Of a stretch of DNA of 64,000 nt, positions 53,886 through 62,637 are shown in pieces. Position 1 is the first letter of the stretch, and each line of letters opens with the position of its first letter. Position numbers and translations under genes: made by a program. The DNA lies in NCBI RefSeq assembly GCF_003148665.1, contig NZ_QGGQ01000013.1, forward strand, positions 37,062 to 101,061, written 5' to 3'. Source of the DNA: Maribacter polysiphoniae (GTDB lineage Bacteria > Bacteroidota > Bacteroidia > Flavobacteriales > Flavobacteriaceae). Under the pieces are notes generated by a model. It did no database searches, had not been told where the DNA came from, and saw only the letters and a list, made by a program, of their open reading frames with translations.

Positions 53886-55004
53886 CTAGCTATTCAACAT
53901 TACCGGCATCACGAGCATGGTAACGTGTTCACCTTCATCCAAACCATCAATTGGGGTTAGGATTCCGGCCCTGTTGGGTAAACTCATTTCCAAGGATACT
54001 TCATCAGAACCCAAATTATTGAGCATTTCGGTCAAGAATCTGGAGTTAAACCCAATTTGCATATCATCGCCTTGGTACGAACAGGTTAAACGTTCTTCCG
54101 CTTTATTGCTGTAATCAATATCCTCAGCTGAAATATTCAATTCCGCCCCGGCGATCTTCAATCGTATCTGGTGGGTGGTCTTGTTCGAGAATATGGAAAC
54201 ACGCCTAACGGAACTTAGGAATTGATTTCTGGCAATCGTCAGTTTGTTGGGGTTTTCCTTAGGGATTACCGCCTCGTAGTTAGGATATTTACCGTCGATC
54301 AATCGACAGATCAATTCGGTATTCTCAAAACTGAATTTGGCATTACTTTCGTTGTATTCTATGGTGACTTCCGATTCACTGCCCGCTAAGATTCCTTTTA
54401 AAAGGTTCAATGGTTTTTTGGGCATAATGAATTCCGCCACTTGTGAAGCGGTAACGTCCGCTCTTTGATATTTCACCAATTTATGGGCATCTGTGGCCAC
54501 AAAGGTCAGGTTCTCTGGGGAAAATTGAAAGAACACCCCGCTCATTACGGGTCTTAAATCATCGTTTCCTGCAGCGAAAATGGTCTTGTTGATGGCTGTT
54601 GCCAATATATCACCCATAATAATAGTAGCGCTGGGGTTGGCCAATTCAACAGCTTTTGGGAATTCGGCACCATCGGCATATGCCAGTGCATATTTACCAT
54701 GGTTACTGCTGATTTCAACCGTATTGTTATCCTCTACGACGAAGGTCAGTGGTTGCTCAGGAAAGGTCTTTAATGTCTCGAGCAATAACTTGGCCGGTAC
54801 GGCAATCGTCCCTTCATTATCAGAATCGACTTCAAGTACCGTACTCATGGTAGTTTCGAGGTCAGATGCTGAAACCGTTAATTTGTTTTTCTCTAAATCA
54901 AATAGAAAATTGTCTAAGATGGGTAAGGTATTGCTGTTATTGATTACACCCCCTAGAACCTGTAATTGTTTAAGTAAATAAGTACTGGATACTATAAATT
55001 TCAT
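53886..55004 (-). CDS. dnaN: DNA polymerase III beta sliding clamp
   Basis: DnaN of 372 residues is the ring-shaped processivity factor of the replicative polymerase. Three repeated clamp domains are visible: KFIVSSTYLLKQLQVLGGVI..NTLPILDNFLF at the start, a middle domain with NDDLRPVMSGVFFQ, and a C-terminal domain ending with MPVMLNS. Segments LICRLIDGKYPNYEAVIPKENPNKL and NSRFLTEMLNNL are clamp hallmarks. It is not next to dnaA or recF here. A -7 box TATCTTTG (55099-55106, minus strand) lies 95 bases upstream. Confidence 0.97.
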   Translation of the reverse strand: MKFIVSSTYLLKQLQVLGGVINNSNTLPILDNFLFDLEKNKLTVSASDLETTMSTVLEVDSDNEGTIAVPAKLLLETLKTFPEQPLTFVVEDNNTVEISSNHGKYALAYADGAEFPKAVELANPSATIIMGDILATAINKTIFAAGNDDLRPVMSGVFFQFSPENLTFVATDAHKLVKYQRADVTASQVAEFIMPKKPLNLLKGILAGSESEVTIEYNESNAKFSFENTELICRLIDGKYPNYEAVIPKENPNKLTIARNQFLSSVRRVSIFSNKTTHQIRLKIAGAELNISAEDIDYSNKAEERLTCSYQGDDMQIGFNSRFLTEMLNNLGSDEVSLEMSLPNRAGILTPIDGLDEGEHVTMLVMPVMLNS

Positions 55005-55375
55005 TCGATGTTCTTTTTTTCTGAATTACTTTTTGTTCGTTTTATTTTTTACAGGCCATGCCCTTTAAAATGGATTGAACATGCTATACGCAATCAAACA
55101 AAGATATTTTAATTGTCCTTTCTAATGAAACAAACTTATTAACACTTACCATTATCCAAGTGGGCACTATTTTTTCTAAGTATAACGGGCTCTTACCTTA
55201 TCATAAGCTTCGGTATTGCCCGTAAATACGGAATAGTCCCAATTTGAGTTCGCCTGTTGTCAAATCCTTACCCTATAAAAAAATCATCGAAACATTTATC
55301 CTATGTTTATAAGTTCGTTTGTCAAATAGCCCAATGGGCGTCATCAGCAAGGGGCATTTGGGTGCTTTTACAATC
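55005..55375. promoter_or_regulatory. Intergenic region upstream of dnaN
   Basis: This 371-base gap lies between dnaN and the upstream monooxygenase gene. On the minus strand TATCTTTG at 55099-55106 is an exact TAnnTTTG -7 match, with TTTG at 55131-55134 as a possible -33 box after 24 bases (longer than usual). A small GCCC-AAT-GGGC hairpin at about 55329-55339 lies 37-47 bases past the monooxygenase stop. No other gene, RNA or repeat is recognised. Confidence 0.5.
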
Positions 55376-55663
55376 TTAAACCTTTTTATGTACACTCCAA
55401 GCTTCCGGTCTGTCACTGAACAATATTTTGGTCTTGCCCCAAATGCTTTTGAACACCTCTGAGTTTCTATATGCGTTTAAGTGGTCCTCACTTTGCCAAT
55501 GGCTATAGGTAAAAAAGACATTGGGATGGGTGATGTCCTGTAATAATTCCAAGGACAAACATCCATCGAAATTCTTTATCAATGCATTTGAGGTTTTGAA
55601 AATCCCCTCAAATTCGGCAATATGGCCGGGTTCAAATGTCAATTTTACAATACGTATCAACAT
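55376..55663 (-). CDS. Antibiotic biosynthesis monooxygenase (ABM) domain protein
   Basis: This 95-residue single ABM domain is a ferredoxin-like dimeric fold. It shows LIRIVKLTFEPGHIAEFEGIF, FDGCLSLELLQDITHPNVFFTYSHWQSEDHLNAYRNSEVFKSIW and a closing ILFSDRPEAWSV, matching YdhR/YgiN-like cofactor-independent quinol or heme-associated oxygenases. The substrate is unknown. Its start codon directly abuts the stop of the SAM hydrolase gene, so the two are translationally linked. Confidence 0.85.
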   Translation of the reverse strand: MLIRIVKLTFEPGHIAEFEGIFKTSNALIKNFDGCLSLELLQDITHPNVFFTYSHWQSEDHLNAYRNSEVFKSIWGKTKILFSDRPEAWSVHKKV

Positions 55664-56494
55664 TTATGTAAAGTTAATGGTGATCGTATCCCGGTAATCG
55701 AGTCCTAATAGGGTAGAGGCCCCACCAACGGTGTTCAGGTTACTTTTATAAATGGCAAGTTCTATATATCCCGATGAATTGAAAAGGGCAAGTAAGTCCC
55801 CGGCTCCTTTTCGTTTGTTGCGTTCCAAATCGTAATTAACGATCTCGCTGTAATTATTCAGGATTTTAGTGATCAGGCTGGTTCGTGCATGCAATTCATA
55901 GGTGCGTCCTTTCCTATAGGCTTCGAACAAGCTTCGTTCTATGTTGGTCACAACATTGCCGTAATTATCGATATAGATTACACTGCCTACGATTTTTTTG
56001 CCATCATCGGCTATTCGCGGTGAAAAATCCCTGAGGTCCTTTAAATCCTCAAAGGCTTTGCCAACAACTTCCAATGTGCCCCCTCGAACGATATGGCAGG
56101 CCACCTTAACAAATACATCCATCACAGGAAAAGGGCCGTTCGTGGTATTGGGTAAATTGATTTCGATGACTTTTTCGGGCTTGATTTCCGAAATGATCAA
56201 TCCGATAACCCCATTATTGGCGGTGATGAAATAATGTCCGTCAACAAAAACCACAATATGTTGGTTTTCCGGAGTGGCTTCAGAATCGACACCAACGATA
56301 TGAATGGTGCCTTGGGGAAAGCTTTTATAGGAGTTCTTGAGAATGTATGCACATTCCTGAATGTTGAACGGACTAATGTTGTGTGAAATATCAACAATCC
56401 TAGCATCACTAAGTTCTTTGTATATAGCACCCTTCAAAGCGCCCACAAAGTGATCTTTAAGTCCGAAATCGGTTGTTAAGGTGATTATTGCCAT
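55664..56494 (-). CDS. SAM hydroxide adenosyltransferase (DUF62 family)
   Basis: This 276-residue enzyme belongs to the SAM-dependent chlorinase/fluorinase fold family, most of whose members hydrolyse SAM to adenosine and methionine. ITLTTDFGLKDHFVGALKGAI carries the Asp that holds the nucleophilic water, VDISHNISPFNIQECAYILKNSYKSFPQGTIHIVGVDSE the family core, and ITANNGVIGLI and IDNYGNVVTNIER the SAM-binding segments. The fluorinase-specific loop is not evident. A -7 box TAGGTTTG lies at 56524-56531 on the minus strand, overlapping the divergent phoH promoter region. Confidence 0.9.
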   Translation of the reverse strand: MAIITLTTDFGLKDHFVGALKGAIYKELSDARIVDISHNISPFNIQECAYILKNSYKSFPQGTIHIVGVDSEATPENQHIVVFVDGHYFITANNGVIGLIISEIKPEKVIEINLPNTTNGPFPVMDVFVKVACHIVRGGTLEVVGKAFEDLKDLRDFSPRIADDGKKIVGSVIYIDNYGNVVTNIERSLFEAYRKGRTYELHARTSLITKILNNYSEIVNYDLERNKRKGAGDLLALFNSSGYIELAIYKSNLNTVGGASTLLGLDYRDTITINFT

Positions 56495-56523
56495 GTAGCA
56501 ATGTTGATATGTTTTTGATTCGT

Positions 56524-56548
56524 CAAACCTAAATTTTACTTAAGTTTG
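56524..56548. promoter_or_regulatory. Divergent -7 boxes for DUF62 gene and phoH
   Basis: The minus strand carries TAGGTTTG (56524-56531) and the plus strand TAAGTTTG (56541-56548), both exact TAnnTTTG matches separated by 9 bases. TTTG blocks at 56554-56557 (minus) and 56514-56517 (plus) lie 22-23 bases away as possible -33 boxes. The promoters overlap, so polymerases would compete. Confidence 0.55.
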
Positions 56549-56622
56549 TTAAACAAAATTAAACAAAAAAACAGCCAAGTGAAATTATTATTTCAGGCAT
56601 TAATTTAACACCCCACCATTTT

Positions 56623-57576
56623 TTGAACGAACTTATTCTAGAACTTATCGAGATTAGTCCAAGGGAGTTTTTTGGACAAGGAAACGAAAACATTGACATC
56701 ATAAAAAAATATTTCCCAAAGCTCAAGATCGTGGCAAGGGGAAATAAGATAAAGGTCTACGGGGACGAGGAACTTTTGGAGGAATTCGATAAAAGGTTCG
56801 ATATGCTTTCCCAACACTTTTTGAAATACAATAAATTGGACGAAAACAGCATCGAACGTGTATTGACCAGCAATGGCAAGGAGGACTATGAATCACCCGC
56901 CAATAGTGGGGAAGTATTGGTGCACGGTGTGAGTGGTCGGTTGATCAAGGCCCAGACCATGAACCAACGAAGATTGGTGGATGCCTCCTTTAAAAACGAT
57001 ATGGTATTTGCCATTGGACCAGCAGGTACCGGTAAGACGTATACAGGGGTGGCCTTAGCGGTAAAGGCACTTAAGGAAAGACAGGTAAAGCGGATTATTT
57101 TGACTCGGCCCGCTGTGGAGGCCGGTGAGAACCTTGGTTTTTTGCCAGGGGACCTTCAGGAAAAATTGGATCCCTATATGCAACCTTTATATGATGCCCT
57201 GAGGGATATGATACCGACTGAAAAGTTGGCACATTATATCGAGAATGGTACCATTCAGATAGCGCCAATGGCTTTTATGAGGGGACGGACTTTGGACAAC
57301 GCCTTTGTGATTCTCGACGAGGCACAGAACACCACACATGCGCAAATGAAAATGTTCTTGACACGTATGGGGAAAAATGCCAAATTCCTCATTACGGGAG
57401 ACCCTGGACAGATCGATTTGCCCAGAAGGGTCATTTCGGGTCTAAAGGAAGTCTTGTTGATCTTAGGGAATGTCGAAGGTATTGAAATGATTTATTTGGA
57501 TGACAAGGATGTCATTCGTCATAAACTGGTCAAGAAAGTAATCGACGCATACAAAAATATAGAACATCAGAATTAA
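56623..57576 (+). CDS. phoH: PhoH-family ATPase
   Basis: This 317-residue PhoH-like protein has an N-terminal KH/S3H-like domain (LNELILELIEISPREFFGQG onwards) and a P-loop domain with Walker A GPAGTGKT at about 132-139, TRPAVEAGENLGFLPGDLQEKLDPYMQPLYDAL, Walker B VILDEAQNTT and TGDPGQIDLP. PhoH proteins are ATP-dependent RNA-associated enzymes, often linked to rRNA maturation with YbeY. The start is TTG 56623, since no ATG precedes the conserved N-terminus. It is 9 bases before purC, so the two are co-transcribed. Confidence 0.92.
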   Translation: MNELILELIEISPREFFGQGNENIDIIKKYFPKLKIVARGNKIKVYGDEELLEEFDKRFDMLSQHFLKYNKLDENSIERVLTSNGKEDYESPANSGEVLVHGVSGRLIKAQTMNQRRLVDASFKNDMVFAIGPAGTGKTYTGVALAVKALKERQVKRIILTRPAVEAGENLGFLPGDLQEKLDPYMQPLYDALRDMIPTEKLAHYIENGTIQIAPMAFMRGRTLDNAFVILDEAQNTTHAQMKMFLTRMGKNAKFLITGDPGQIDLPRRVISGLKEVLLILGNVEGIEMIYLDDKDVIRHKLVKKVIDAYKNIEHQN

Positions 57577-57585
57577 GTATATCAA

Positions 57586-58539
57586 ATGGGCAAAACGATA
57601 ACGAATACCGATTTTAGTTTTCCAGGGCAACAAAGTGTTTATAAGGGCAAAGTACGCGAGGTGTATCGTCTCGAGAATGATATAATGGTCATGGTCGCTA
57701 CTGATCGACTATCTGCTTTTGATGTGGTGATGCCTAAGGGAATACCCTACAAAGGGCAGATTTTGAATCAAATCGCCACTAAGATGATGGCTGATACGGC
57801 AGATATAGTGCCCAATTGGTTATTGGCCACTCCAGACCCCAATGTGGCCGTAGGCCATGCCTGTGAGCCTTTTAAGGTCGAAATGGTTATACGTGGTTAT
57901 CTTTCTGGCCATGCCGCACGAGAATATAAGGCTGGTAAGCGAATACTATGTGGAGTTCCCATGCCCGAGGGAATGAAAGAGAACGATAAATTCCCGGAAC
58001 CCATAATCACTCCAGCGACCAAAGCCGAAATGGGCGACCATGATGAGGACATTTCAAGGGCCGATATCATCAAAAGGGGTATTGTTACCGAAGCGGATTA
58101 TTCGGTATTGGAAAAATATACGAAAGCCCTGTTCCAACGGGGAACTGAAATCGCTGCCGACAGGGGCTTGATCTTGGTCGACACCAAATATGAATTTGGA
58201 AAGACCAAGGACGGTAAGATCGTTTTGATAGATGAAATCCATACGCCGGATTCCTCACGCTATTTTTATGCAGAGGGATACCAAGAACGTCAAGATAGGG
58301 GAGAGGCCCAAAAACAACTTTCGAAGGAGTTTGTACGCCAATGGTTGATTGGTAATGGTTTTCAAGGGTTGGAAGGTCAGACCTTACCTGAAATGACCGA
58401 TGCATACATTGAAACGGTATCGGAACGTTATATTGAACTTTACGAGAATATCACAGGGGAGAAATTTCAAAAAGCCGATATTTCGAATATTCAGGAGCGT
58501 ATTGAAAACAATGTGCTCAATTATTTGAAAACGCGTTGA
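57586..58539 (+). CDS. purC: SAICAR synthetase (phosphoribosylaminoimidazole-succinocarboxamide synthase)
   Basis: PurC of 317 residues makes SAICAR from CAIR, aspartate and ATP in purine synthesis. Signatures: [75 protein letters not shown] and [32 protein letters not shown]. This is the longer form also seen in other Bacteroidota. It follows phoH by 9 bases. No purine operon neighbours are present. Confidence 0.97.
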   Translation: MGKTITNTDFSFPGQQSVYKGKVREVYRLENDIMVMVATDRLSAFDVVMPKGIPYKGQILNQIATKMMADTADIVPNWLLATPDPNVAVGHACEPFKVEMVIRGYLSGHAAREYKAGKRILCGVPMPEGMKENDKFPEPIITPATKAEMGDHDEDISRADIIKRGIVTEADYSVLEKYTKALFQRGTEIAADRGLILVDTKYEFGKTKDGKIVLIDEIHTPDSSRYFYAEGYQERQDRGEAQKQLSKEFVRQWLIGNGFQGLEGQTLPEMTDAYIETVSERYIELYENITGEKFQKADISNIQERIENNVLNYLKTR

Positions 58540-58754
58540 AAGGGAACAACTAAGGAAGGGGGACATATTCGTTGTAAAACCAGATTGTTCGCTTTCTGAG
58601 GTAATAGATGTATTTTGTCCTATGTAATAGGTTTTTAATTAGGCCTGCACAAACCTTAATGTCCAAGACATTTTGGATCGATCCATTAATGGTTAATTGA
58701 AAATGACCGAAAACCACTGTAATTTATATATAGGAACCTAACAAGGGCTGGGCC

Positions 58755-59687
58755 TCAAAGCCATCTTTTACGTTTAAAGAACAAAAGCGTCAATATAGAG
58801 GAGAGTACCATGAGTCCTATAGCTAATGGGTAGCCCCAGGTCTTACCCAATTCCGGCATAAACTTAAAATTCATACCATACATACTGGCGATTAGGGTAG
58901 GGGGCATAAAAATCACCGTTACCACTGTAAAGATCTTAATGATCCGGTTTTGTTCCATATCCACCAACCCCAAAAACGTGTTTTGTAGAAACTCCAAACG
59001 TTCAAAGTTAAAACTGGTATGGTCTAACAAAGAACCGACATCCTTAATCATCACCCGGATATTCTCATAATCCTCTTGTGGGAAAAACTTGCTTTTGAGT
59101 ATCGCAGACAAAATACGTTGCTTTTCAATAATGTTCTCACGTATTGAAATGGTGGATTCTTGAAAGGTGGTTATCTTCAAGAGGATTTCACGTTCTATGG
59201 TATTATCCTTGACCAATCCTCTACTTATCCCGGAAATCTGTTCCGTAATATTTTCGATCAAGTCGGCATCAAAATCGATCCGTGTATCGAGAATGGTCAA
59301 AAAGACATCGATTCCGGTTTTTGGTTTTACCGATTTGATTTTCTTGTACGTATCCTGGAATGTTTTGTATTCATGTTCCCGCTGGGTGATCAAAAAGTTT
59401 TCCCTAAGGATGAATGAGACCGGCTCATTGATGTGTTTGTTCTTTTCAGACCTTAAAAAGTTCAGGTTGATCCCTATTTCATTCTCCGTCTCAGTGTATT
59501 TTGAACTCGACTCGATTTCCTCACTTTCTTGTATGGTGAACAATTCTACCCCAAAATACTGTTCAATTTGTTTTTTTTCCTCCTTGGTAGGACTGATCAA
59601 ATCGATCCAGATGATGTTTGGATTTAAGGATTCAAGTCCAGTCTCTACTTTGAACTGACCATTTTCTATGCTGATATGTGTGATCAT
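58755..59687 (-). CDS. corA: CorA-family magnesium/cobalt transporter
   Basis: This 310-residue pentameric channel has a large cytoplasmic N-terminal domain (LNPNIIWIDLISPTKEEKKQIEQYFGV onward, long stalk helix at about 180-245) and two C-terminal TM helices. The first TM ends at the selectivity motif YGMNF (ASMYGMNFKFMPEL, about 266-279). The last TM (YPLAIGLMVLSSILTLLFF) is followed by the basic KRKRW tail. A textbook promoter lies upstream at 59791-59819. Monocistronic. Confidence 0.95.
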   Translation of the reverse strand: MITHISIENGQFKVETGLESLNPNIIWIDLISPTKEEKKQIEQYFGVELFTIQESEEIESSSKYTETENEIGINLNFLRSEKNKHINEPVSFILRENFLITQREHEYKTFQDTYKKIKSVKPKTGIDVFLTILDTRIDFDADLIENITEQISGISRGLVKDNTIEREILLKITTFQESTISIRENIIEKQRILSAILKSKFFPQEDYENIRVMIKDVGSLLDHTSFNFERLEFLQNTFLGLVDMEQNRIIKIFTVVTVIFMPPTLIASMYGMNFKFMPELGKTWGYPLAIGLMVLSSILTLLFFKRKRWL

Positions 59688-60007
59688 TCCGTTCCGTGTT
59701 ATCTATTGGTTCCTGTTTAAGCCGCATACCAATGGTCCTTTATGCGAAAGTGATCATTGAAAAATAGCATGACATTTATTTAAGCGTGGCCAAATTTATG
59801 AACTTAGTACCATAACAAACGTACAGAAGGCTTTTTATTTAATCGTGCGGTATTGAATGATTTTAGCTCTAAATAGTATTGTCGGTACTGTGATTTATTA
59901 CTATTTCGTTTTTTTTGAGGATAAAATAATATCAGCTTGTTGTTAAATTAGTTTATGATTTGTCTTTTTGTTTTCTGATCAGGTACGTGTAATCAAGATG
60001 AATACAG
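59688..60007. other. 320-base intergenic region upstream of corA
   Basis: This gap holds the corA promoter (separate entry) and the 3' flank of the methyltransferase gene that ends at 60008. It is AT-rich with no open frame, repeat or clear terminator. Confidence 0.45.
59791..59819 (-). promoter_or_regulatory. Flavobacterial -33/-7 promoter of corA
   Basis: The minus strand reads TTTG (59816-59819), 17 bases, then TAAATTTG (59791-59798), an exact match to the TTTG-N17-TAnnTTTG consensus, 104 bases before the corA ATG. It is the best housekeeping promoter in the window. Confidence 0.75.
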
Positions 60008-60652
60008 TTATAAGGCTTTTCCTTTTTTGGCAATAATAATCGTATGGATTTCAGTGGTACCATCCGATTTGGGATATTCCTTTTCAATACTATGGATTAC
60101 TGACAAAGAGTTTTTGTCCAGTTCGTTTATGATGACTTTTGGGTCATGATAATAAAAATAGGTTCTATCTCCTGTACTACCCGTAATATATCCCGATTTC
60201 TTGTAATCACCAGGGACAAAACTCATATATAAAACAGCTTCCGACTGCATGAGGTCATTACAATCGGAAATCAATTTTAGGCAATCGTTTTTTGACAAGT
60301 AGTTCATGGTAAATCCACAAATGATAGCATCAAAGGTGTTTTCTATCTCCTGTATATTACGGCAATCCATGATTCGAAAATCTACATCGGGATTGTTCTT
60401 TTTGGCGAGTTCGACCATATTGCTGGAGACGTCGATGGCAGTGACCATACAATTCGGGTTGTTCTTTTTTAAATGGCGTGTAATATTCCCTGGACCACAT
60501 CCGATTTCCAGGATTGTGGCGTCGGTTGTGTGCCAAGAATCGGAAAAAATAGCATAAGTGTCATTGTATAAATCGAGGAGCATGAATTTATCCTCATATA
60601 ACTGGGCGATCTTATTCCAGGTCTTAAAGGTTTCCTGATATGATTTTTCCAT
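60008..60652 (-). CDS. Class I SAM-dependent methyltransferase
   Basis: This 214-residue methyltransferase has motif I ILEIGCGPGNITRHLKKNN (about 49-67), VTAIDVSSNMVELAKKNNPDVDF with the acidic SAM-ribose residue, DCRNIQEIENTFDAIICGFTMNYLSK (motif II) and EAVLYMSFVPG. It is soluble with no extra domains. The substrate is unknown; biotin-synthesis or small-metabolite methyltransferases look similar. It is 20 bases downstream of the two-helix membrane protein gene on the same strand. Confidence 0.85.
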   Translation of the reverse strand: MEKSYQETFKTWNKIAQLYEDKFMLLDLYNDTYAIFSDSWHTTDATILEIGCGPGNITRHLKKNNPNCMVTAIDVSSNMVELAKKNNPDVDFRIMDCRNIQEIENTFDAIICGFTMNYLSKNDCLKLISDCNDLMQSEAVLYMSFVPGDYKKSGYITGSTGDRTYFYYHDPKVIINELDKNSLSVIHSIEKEYPKSDGTTEIHTIIIAKKGKAL

Positions 60653-60672
60653 TTTTTTCGACGGATTTTCAC

Positions 60673-61314
60673 CTAATCGATATTGTTCTCAAGGGTTATT
60701 TTTGGTGTGGGGTCGTTTTCACGTATTCTAAGCCTACATTTCTTTTCAATGTCAAAGACGTTTTTCACACCTGACAGATAAACGATATCCGGTACGAATT
60801 TATCAGAACCTTTATTGCGACTTTTCATTTTTCCTGTTCGTAGTTCCATTTCCAAGTCACCGTAGATCTGTTTGTTTTTTACTTGGATATTGCCCGAAAA
60901 TTGTTCCCAATCCTTTACGGTTATTTTTCCATTTCTATATTTTATAAGCCGCGTTTCGGTGCCTGCGAAAAATCCCCCTTTTTGGAAAAGTAAAACCAAG
61001 GCCCAAAGGAACATCCCAATACCCACGGCAACGAACAAACCTATTATGAGGGCCGGTACCAATACGGGTTCCCAATTGTCAAGACTGCCCGTGGTCGGTA
61101 CATCGTTGGTCGTGAAATGTACTTCCTGTCCGGATACCAAGGGTACAATAAAGGCAATGACAAAAATGCTTACAAAGACATTCCAGAACAAAGAGAAAAA
61201 CAAGAGGGAGAAGGCCTTCTTTCTTGGGTAGTTTCTTCGGCATTTGACGATGAAATCGGGTTGTTCTGGATTTATGATGTTTTTTAGATCAACAGGGATA
61301 CTGTTTATATTCAT
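60673..61314 (-). CDS. Two-helix membrane protein of unknown function
   Basis: This 213-residue protein has two TM helices (AFSLLFFSLFWNVFVSIFVIAFIVPLV, about 34-60; VPALIIGLFVAVGIGMFLWALVLLF, about 86-110) flanking a short loop outside the membrane. The cytoplasmic C-terminal domain has ETRLIKYRNGKITVKDWEQFSGNIQVKNKQIYGDLEMEL and closes with ITLENNI. The arrangement of a TM pair with a beta-rich tail resembles DUF3592-like proteins, but I cannot assign it. The gene is 20 bases from the methyltransferase gene on the same strand. Confidence 0.6.
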   Translation of the reverse strand: MNINSIPVDLKNIINPEQPDFIVKCRRNYPRKKAFSLLFFSLFWNVFVSIFVIAFIVPLVSGQEVHFTTNDVPTTGSLDNWEPVLVPALIIGLFVAVGIGMFLWALVLLFQKGGFFAGTETRLIKYRNGKITVKDWEQFSGNIQVKNKQIYGDLEMELRTGKMKSRNKGSDKFVPDIVYLSGVKNVFDIEKKCRLRIRENDPTPKITLENNID

Positions 61315-61470
61315 CTTTCGGCGCGTTATGGTAAATCGTTTGAATGTGATTTTAAACCGACAAACCCTTTGGGATTATCGGTTGACTTAACCAAGATAAT
61401 AAAAGCGCTGGTATTTTTTAGTCCAAATACTGAAACCCTGTCGATATATAAATCCGCTACTTACGGATTA

Positions 61471-62181
61471 TTACTTCAATAAACCGGTGAAGATGAGGAC
61501 GTAATACAACCCTGTTAGTATAAATACGACCCCTGCCACTAATCGCATTGCCTTTTCTATTTTCGTAATTCTAGTGTAGAACACCCCTATTTTACCGGCC
61601 GTAAAGGCTAATAGATAGGTAAAAAGAATTACCGGAAGCCCTGTTGCCAAAGCAAATACGATGGGTAAATAAAGTCCGTCTGCCGAGGCTATGGTCATCG
61701 GAATCAGCATCCCGAAGAACAAGGCTCCACTATACGGGCAAAAAGCCAGGGCAAAAATCACTCCGATAAAAAAAGACCCCAATAAACCTTGATCCTTGAA
61801 TTTGTCGGATAGTTTCTCTTGAAAATTCAACTTACCCAAAAAGTTGAGTTTGATCGCATTGAGCATGATCAGACCGATAATGATCAACAAGGGTCCTAGG
61901 TATTTCTCCCCATTTTGATTGAAAAAGCGGGCGATATGGAATTTGCTGGCCCCAAAGTATAAGACTAAACCGATCGCAGTATAACTAAATCCCCTGCCCA
62001 AGGAATACAACAGGCCACTTAAAAACACCTTGCGTTTGCTCGATATGTTTTTTGAAATAAAAGCAGTCGCGGTAATGTTGGTTGCCAATGGACAGGGACT
62101 AATGGCAGTCATTAGTCCCAGTATAAAAGCCGATAGAAGGGGGAAATTGTAATCCGCTAAGAGCGATTGCAGGTAGTCCAT
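61471..62181 (-). CDS. ArsG-type/DsbD-like membrane transporter
   Basis: This 236-residue, six-helix membrane protein belongs to the LysE/CcdA (DsbD transmembrane) superfamily. The first helix carries LMTAISPCPLATNITATAF with the Cys-Pro motif and the fourth CPYSGALFFGMLIP, a possible redox Cys pair, as in CcdA/DsbD. Bacteroidota members next to an ArsF-like thioredoxin are annotated as ArsG family (aromatic arsenical efflux permease), but that name rests on context. Its start abuts the ArsF-like stop at 62181/62182. It probably transfers electrons or exports a thiol-reactive compound. Confidence 0.75.
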   Translation of the reverse strand: MDYLQSLLADYNFPLLSAFILGLMTAISPCPLATNITATAFISKNISSKRKVFLSGLLYSLGRGFSYTAIGLVLYFGASKFHIARFFNQNGEKYLGPLLIIIGLIMLNAIKLNFLGKLNFQEKLSDKFKDQGLLGSFFIGVIFALAFCPYSGALFFGMLIPMTIASADGLYLPIVFALATGLPVILFTYLLAFTAGKIGVFYTRITKIEKAMRLVAGVVFILTGLYYVLIFTGLLK

Positions 62182-62619
62182 TTAAAGCCCCGTTAGTTCC
62201 GTATCGATCTTCGCTTTCAGTTCTTTGGAAAATTGCTCCTGATCAAGTCCATTCATAAAGGCGAAATCGGTTAGGTTTATTGGGGTTTCCTTTCCTTTTT
62301 TGATGACATTCAGGAATAGGGCAGTGCCCGCGGCCTCGAACTTTTCAGCGATTTTTCCATTTTCCTCTTGATCAACGTCGATAACCTGGAATGTGATTTT
62401 ATCCTCTTTCAGTTCCTTTGCGAAATAAGTATTGAGTGTATATTGTGTGTTGGCCTCTATCGCCTTACAGGTCATACACCTATGTGTTGAATGGAAGTCC
62501 AGCACCTCTATTTTGGAAATGGCTGGGTCAATGGCATTGGTTTTGTTTTTTTCTTGACCGTTACAGGAGGTGAATACGGTGGTTAGGGCCAAGATTGCTA
62601 AAAATTTGATTGTTTTCAT
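62182..62619 (-). CDS. ArsF-like thioredoxin-fold lipoprotein
   Basis: This 145-residue protein has an SPII signal with lipobox FTSC, followed by NGQEKN. The thioredoxin-like domain contains the motif HRCMTCKAIEANTQ (C-x2-C, about 47-60), where the redox pair sits after a FHSTHR strand, and GTALFLNVIKKG in place of the cis-Pro loop. It matches the ArsF family ('nitrophenyl compound nitroreductase subunit') found beside ArsG. It is a periplasmic lipoprotein. The gene is immediately upstream of the ArsG-like transporter, and the two probably form a redox relay. Confidence 0.78.
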   Translation of the reverse strand: MKTIKFLAILALTTVFTSCNGQEKNKTNAIDPAISKIEVLDFHSTHRCMTCKAIEANTQYTLNTYFAKELKEDKITFQVIDVDQEENGKIAEKFEAAGTALFLNVIKKGKETPINLTDFAFMNGLDQEQFSKELKAKIDTELTGL

Positions 62620-62637
62620 GTTAAACGTACATTTTGG